Part shown: piece by piece, positions 61,198 through 64,000 of the stretch
Numbering within the stretch: the stretch's first letter is position 1
How the letters are laid out: every line of letters starts with the position of its first letter
Source: Streptococcus oralis
Lineage (GTDB): Bacteria; Bacillota; Bacilli; Lactobacillales; Streptococcaceae
Reading direction: 5' to 3'
Length of the DNA stretch: 64,000 nucleotides
Assembly (NCBI RefSeq): GCF_024399415.1
Contig: NZ_CP029257.1
Span: 1,387,501 to 1,451,500 of the forward strand
Translations under genes and position numbers: made by a program
Notes under the pieces: generated by a model
The model's input: the letters and a program-made list of their open reading frames with translations, nothing else
Databases searched by the model: none
What the model was told of the DNA's origin: nothing

Positions 61198-62061
61198 ATG
61201 TTAAATGATTTCTTTAAATTAGTTGACAACGTTACTAACGAAACTTCTAAGGTTGTAAATGGTATCGTTAATGAATCCTCGAAGGTTGTTAATGATATTG
61301 CTAATGAGACTTCAAAAGCCGTAAAAATAGTTGTCGATGAAACTTCAAAAATAACTGGCAATACTGTAGATGGAGCTGTGAATATAGTCAATAATACTAT
61401 GACAGGAATTTCTAATGTTATAAGTATTCCAGGTAAAGTTGTAAATATTATTCTTGAAGTACACTCATGGAATAGTCAAGAGCGTCTTGAAAAGAAACAA
61501 GATGAGGAGCTTAGACAATCTTTATCCATTCAATTTCCAGAATTCTTAAATCAAGAAGAGTTCAATAGAATAATTCACGAAGAAACCGATAAAATTATTC
61601 GAATAAAAAAAGTAGAAATTAGCCAAGCTTTAATTAATTTGGAGGTATATTCAAATAGTCGAATTTCAACTTGGTGTTTTACTTTAGATTATAATGATTA
61701 TGGAATTTTAACAGGAAAAGTTAGAATCTCAAGTGAAAACACTGACTCAAGTATGCCTAAAAATGTTAGTTTACGAATTTCGGAGCGGCTTAATGATATT
61801 TTAAAGAATCAGTATATTCTTCCACCTGATGATTATGAGATTTTACTTGCAAAAGAACCTTTCGAAGTAAAAGAGCTTTTTGAGAATATTGGATTTCATA
61901 ATGTAACATTACTTGAAGAAAAATATGAAAAATTACCTCATTTTATTAAAAATTACAAAATACATAGTATTACAATAGAAAATTGCAAATATTTTGATAA
62001 AGATTCCTATTTTGATAGTAATTCTTCTGTTGTAATTTCCTATTATCTACAGGAAGACTGA
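61198..62061 (+). CDS. Unrecognised protein with six N-terminal 11-residue repeats
   Basis: 287 residues, unknown family. Residues 12-77 form six consecutive 11-residue units of the type x-V-N-E-T-S-K-V-V-N-x (VTNETSKVVNG, IVNESSKVVND, IANETSKAVKI, VVDETSKITGN, then two weaker units). Plotted as an 11/3 helix they give one face of Val/Ile/Ala and one of Thr/Ser/Asn/Glu/Lys, as in membrane-surface or late-embryogenesis-type amphipathic helices. A segment near 77-88 (IPGKVVNIILEV) could touch the membrane. Residues 90-287 look globular (alpha-beta), with charged helix QERLEKKQDEELRQ. There is no signal peptide and no clear Shine-Dalgarno. More A/T-rich than pepQ and truA; probably accessory. 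It may be cotranscribed with pepQ and ends at a strong terminator. Confidence 0.75.
   Translation: MLNDFFKLVDNVTNETSKVVNGIVNESSKVVNDIANETSKAVKIVVDETSKITGNTVDGAVNIVNNTMTGISNVISIPGKVVNIILEVHSWNSQERLEKKQDEELRQSLSIQFPEFLNQEEFNRIIHEETDKIIRIKKVEISQALINLEVYSNSRISTWCFTLDYNDYGILTGKVRISSENTDSSMPKNVSLRISERLNDILKNQYILPPDDYEILLAKEPFEVKELFENIGFHNVTLLEEKYEKLPHFIKNYKIHSITIENCKYFDKDSYFDSNSSVVISYYLQED
61231..61362 (+). repeat. Four 33-bp imperfect coding repeats
   Basis: Units begin at 61231, 61264, 61297 and 61330 with shared (A/G)ATGA(A/G)ACTTC(A/T)AA cores. They encode the best-conserved 11-residue units. Synonymous differences between units show that the protein pattern is conserved more than the DNA. Confidence 0.8.
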
Positions 62062-62074
62062 GAGTCAAAATAAT

Positions 62075-62121
62075 AAAACGCATAGTATCAAGTTTATTCA
62101 ACACCTGATACTATGCGTTTT
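62075..62121. terminator. Bidirectional terminator after the 11-mer repeat gene
   Basis: AAAACGCATAGTATCA and TGATACTATGCGTTTT form a perfect 16-bp stem with a 15-base loop. It lies between converging genes. Confidence 0.9.
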
Positions 62122-62151
62122 TTGATTTTAAAGACTTTTGACTCAACCTCT

Positions 62152-62613
62152 CTACTTAATCTTCTTAACACTCTGAAAGACTACAAATCCCACAATCATC
62201 CCCAAGGTATTTTGCAGGAAGTTTGGAAGAATTTCTGGTAAGGCTGCTGACCAGCCATTCATTAGAGTCGAGCCCAGAGCGTAGCCACTTACCATGACGA
62301 TAGTAGCTAAGACTAGGCCCAGCCATTGCCATTTGCCTTTAAAACCTGCAAAATAACCTTGCAAGCCATGATTTATCAAGCTAAAAAACATCCACTGTGG
62401 ATAGCCTGATAGAAGGTCAATTAGGAATCCTGCTAGTCCTCCAACGACAGCTCCTTCTTTACTGCCAAAGTAAAAAGCAGTAAAGAAAATACCTGCGTCC
62501 AAGAGAGTCAATATTCCTGTTGGCGTTCCAATTTTCAAGTAATAACCTAGAACTACTGAAAGGGCGGTTAAAAGAGATACAAGGGCGATTTTAGTTGTTT
62601 TGGTTTGCTTCAT
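62152..62613 (-). CDS. ECF transporter S component for a vitamin (pyridoxine or HMP type)
   Basis: 153-residue membrane protein with five or six helices and the S-component N-terminal helix ([22 protein letters not shown], about 5-26). Glycine-rich segments GSKEGAVVGGLAGFLIDLLSGYP match the EcfS fold. Its start lies within the end of the ThiD/PdxK-like kinase gene (23-base overlap), so the two are coupled and the imported vitamin is probably the kinase's substrate: pyridoxine/pyridoxal or hydroxymethylpyrimidine. It has no energising module here and would use the housekeeping EcfAA'T. Confidence 0.85.
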   Translation of the reverse strand: MKQTKTTKIALVSLLTALSVVLGYYLKIGTPTGILTLLDAGIFFTAFYFGSKEGAVVGGLAGFLIDLLSGYPQWMFFSLINHGLQGYFAGFKGKWQWLGLVLATIVMVSGYALGSTLMNGWSAALPEILPNFLQNTLGMIVGFVVFQSVKKIK

Positions 62614-63364
62614 ATTGTCTTACTCCATATTGATCTGCTTGTGCAATAGCACGGTAAACGAAAGCTTTCGAGCTCTCTACTGCTGGTAAAAGTTCATCAC
62701 CTTTAACCAAGTGACTGGCAATGCTTGAGGCAAAGGTACATCCTGCACCAGCATTCTGCCCTTGGATAACGGGATTTTCTAGGACAGTGAAAGTTTGTCC
62801 ATCATAAAAGACATCCACAGCCTTGTCCTGACTAAGGCGATTGCCACCCTTGATAATAACTGCCGGCGCTCCTAAATCATACAATTTCTGCGCTGCAGCT
62901 TTCATATCTTCCAAGGTTTTGATCTCCTGATCAGCTAGCAATTCTGCTTCTGGGAGATTAGGTGTAATCACGCTAACATGAGGAAAAAAACGAATCAACT
63001 CTTGACAGAGTTGGCTGACCGCTACATCATGCGTTTCCTTGCAGACCAAGACGGGATCCAATACCACAGGCACTCCCGGACGTTGCTTGATAAAGTCTAA
63101 GGCTTTCTCAGCCACACTGACAGTAGGAAGAAGGCCAATCTTAATCCCTGCAAAGTCCACATCACGCAAGCTATCCAACTCATGTTGGAAAATAGTATCA
63201 TCCGTAGGAAAGACTTCAAACCCCTTTTCTGTCAAAGCTGTCAAACAAGTCACTGCTACGAAACCATGCAAGCCGTTCAAGGTATAGGTAGCCAAATCAG
63301 CTGACAGACCTCCACCACTAAAAATATCATTCCCAGAAAGTGCTAAAATACGATTATTCTTCAT
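62591..63364 (-). CDS. ThiD/PdxK-type kinase (pyridoxine/pyridoxal or HMP kinase)
   Basis: 257-residue ribokinase-fold kinase. The substrate loop is [17 protein letters not shown] (about 8-24) where true ThiD (at 6171 in this window) has [30 protein letters not shown] and the anion hole [11 protein letters not shown] (about 204-214) are conserved. The changed N-terminal loop and the coupled S component suggest vitamin B6 salvage rather than thiamine, but ThiD-like pyridoxine kinases cannot be separated safely by eye. It overlaps the end of truA by 11 bases; truA, the kinase and the S component form one operon. Confidence 0.85.
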   Translation of the reverse strand: MKNNRILALSGNDIFSGGGLSADLATYTLNGLHGFVAVTCLTALTEKGFEVFPTDDTIFQHELDSLRDVDFAGIKIGLLPTVSVAEKALDFIKQRPGVPVVLDPVLVCKETHDVAVSQLCQELIRFFPHVSVITPNLPEAELLADQEIKTLEDMKAAAQKLYDLGAPAVIIKGGNRLSQDKAVDVFYDGQTFTVLENPVIQGQNAGAGCTFASSIASHLVKGDELLPAVESSKAFVYRAIAQADQYGVRQYEANQNN

Positions 63365-64000
63365 AACGAATCTCCTTTAAATACAAGCCATTTGGTGCCG
63401 CCGTTGGACCTGCTAGCTGCCTGTCCTTCTTCTCTAAGATGAGGTCAATCTGCTCAACTGGCATCCGATTATTTCCGATTTTGAGCAGCGTCCCCACCAT
63501 ATTGCGAATCTGCTTATACAAGAAACCATTTCCTGAAAAGGTAAAAGTCAAAAACTGCCCTGTCTCATCAATCCTAAGACTGGCTTCTGTAATGGTCCGA
63601 ACCTTGTCCTCTACACTGGTTCCAGATGCTGTAAAACCGGTAAAATCGTGGGTTCCTTCTAATTTCTTGGCAGCTATCTGCATTCGCTCCACATCGAGGG
63701 GATAGGGAAAGTGAGTAGCATAGTGACGGCGCATCGGATTTTTAGGACGCCCCCTATCCACGATAAACTCATATGTCTTGCTATGTTTTGCATAACGACA
63801 ATGAAAATCATCCGCCACAAGCTCAATTGAAATCACATCGATATCTTCTGGTGACTGGGTATCCAGAGCAAAACGGAGTTTTTCCTCATCCATCTGATAG
63901 GGCAGGTCAAAATGAATAACCTGACCAAGAGCATGGACCCCACTATCCGTCCTACCAGCACCGTGTACAGTGATGGCTTGCCCCTTATTGAGTCTCGTTA
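63354..64000 (-). CDS. truA: tRNA pseudouridine(38-40) synthase TruA, 5' end outside the window
   Basis: The reading frame stays open to the window edge, so the gene is cut at its start; about 215 C-terminal residues are present. [11 protein letters not shown] lies at about 63922-63954 (minus strand) with the catalytic Asp, followed by [40 protein letters not shown] and a closing GLYLKEI. It makes pseudouridine at tRNA positions 38-40. First visible gene of an operon with the ThiD/PdxK-like kinase. Confidence 0.96.
   Translation of the reverse strand, partial: TRLNKGQAITVHGAGRTDSGVHALGQVIHFDLPYQMDEEKLRFALDTQSPEDIDVISIELVADDFHCRYAKHSKTYEFIVDRGRPKNPMRRHYATHFPYPLDVERMQIAAKKLEGTHDFTGFTASGTSVEDKVRTITEASLRIDETGQFLTFTFSGNGFLYKQIRNMVGTLLKIGNNRMPVEQIDLILEKKDRQLAGPTAAPNGLYLKEIRYEE

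Noticed and set aside
61231..61362. 33-bp repeats considered as a CRISPR array
   Set aside because: Repeats are contiguous without spacers, in frame, and encode conserved 11-residue units; no cas genes nearby.

Overview
The window reads as a stretch of a Streptococcus mitis-group chromosome (S. mitis, S. oralis, S. pneumoniae or a close relative). Evidence: low-GC firmicute coding, pneumococcal-type gene sets (spxB with cop, lctO, prtA, vex/vncRS, murT-gatD), BOX repeats, extended -10 promoters, and a choline-binding wall hydrolase, which implies choline-decorated teichoic acids. From memory of pneumococcal maps, the spxB-to-vex block and the pncA-codY-to-truA block lie far apart there. Here they meet near a tRNA-Leu, which favours a non-pneumococcal mitis-group strain.

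Layout. 1-18 kb: tail of an unknown gene, a VOC-fold gene, pyruvate oxidase spxB, the copY-cupA-copA copper operon, a large thiamine salvage and uptake region (thiD; thiE, thiM, thiW, tenA, ykoC/D/E; a second tenA) with three TPP riboswitches, lactate oxidase lctO, and a polar amino-acid ABC transporter. SpxB needs TPP; LctO turns lactate into pyruvate; both make H2O2. So the region combines peroxide production, cofactor supply and copper defence. 18-28 kb: PyrR-attenuated pyrF-pyrE, murD-murG-divIB, typA, rsuA, small genes and a CpsY/MtaR-like LysR regulator. 28-39 kb: surface functions, with a choline-binding amidase, small membrane proteins, tRNA-Thr and the giant LPXTG protease prtA. 39-51 kb: an ABC-2 exporter, a phosphatase/hydrolase pair, fba, vncRS, vex123 and a CPBP protease. 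51-64 kb: tRNA-Leu, codY-pncA, cshA, an OFA-type MFS carrier, an RclA-like flavoprotein, murT-gatD, pepQ, an unrecognised protein with 11-residue repeats, a vitamin-uptake S component with a ThiD/PdxK kinase, and the start-truncated truA.

The most unusual structural theme is that several genes or gene pairs are bracketed by direct repeats of a terminator or leader: the VOC gene, the DUF6287-like gene beside tRNA-Thr, the phosphatase/hydrolase pair, and the second tenA inside a 262-bp duplicated TPP-riboswitch leader. Other points for follow-up are the 11-mer repeat protein at 61.2 kb, a 22-bp palindrome upstream of prtA, apparently leaderless transcripts, no recognisable pep27 between vex3 and vncR, and a near-perfect CodY box at codY's own promoter. 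No prophage, transposase, CRISPR array or rRNA was seen.
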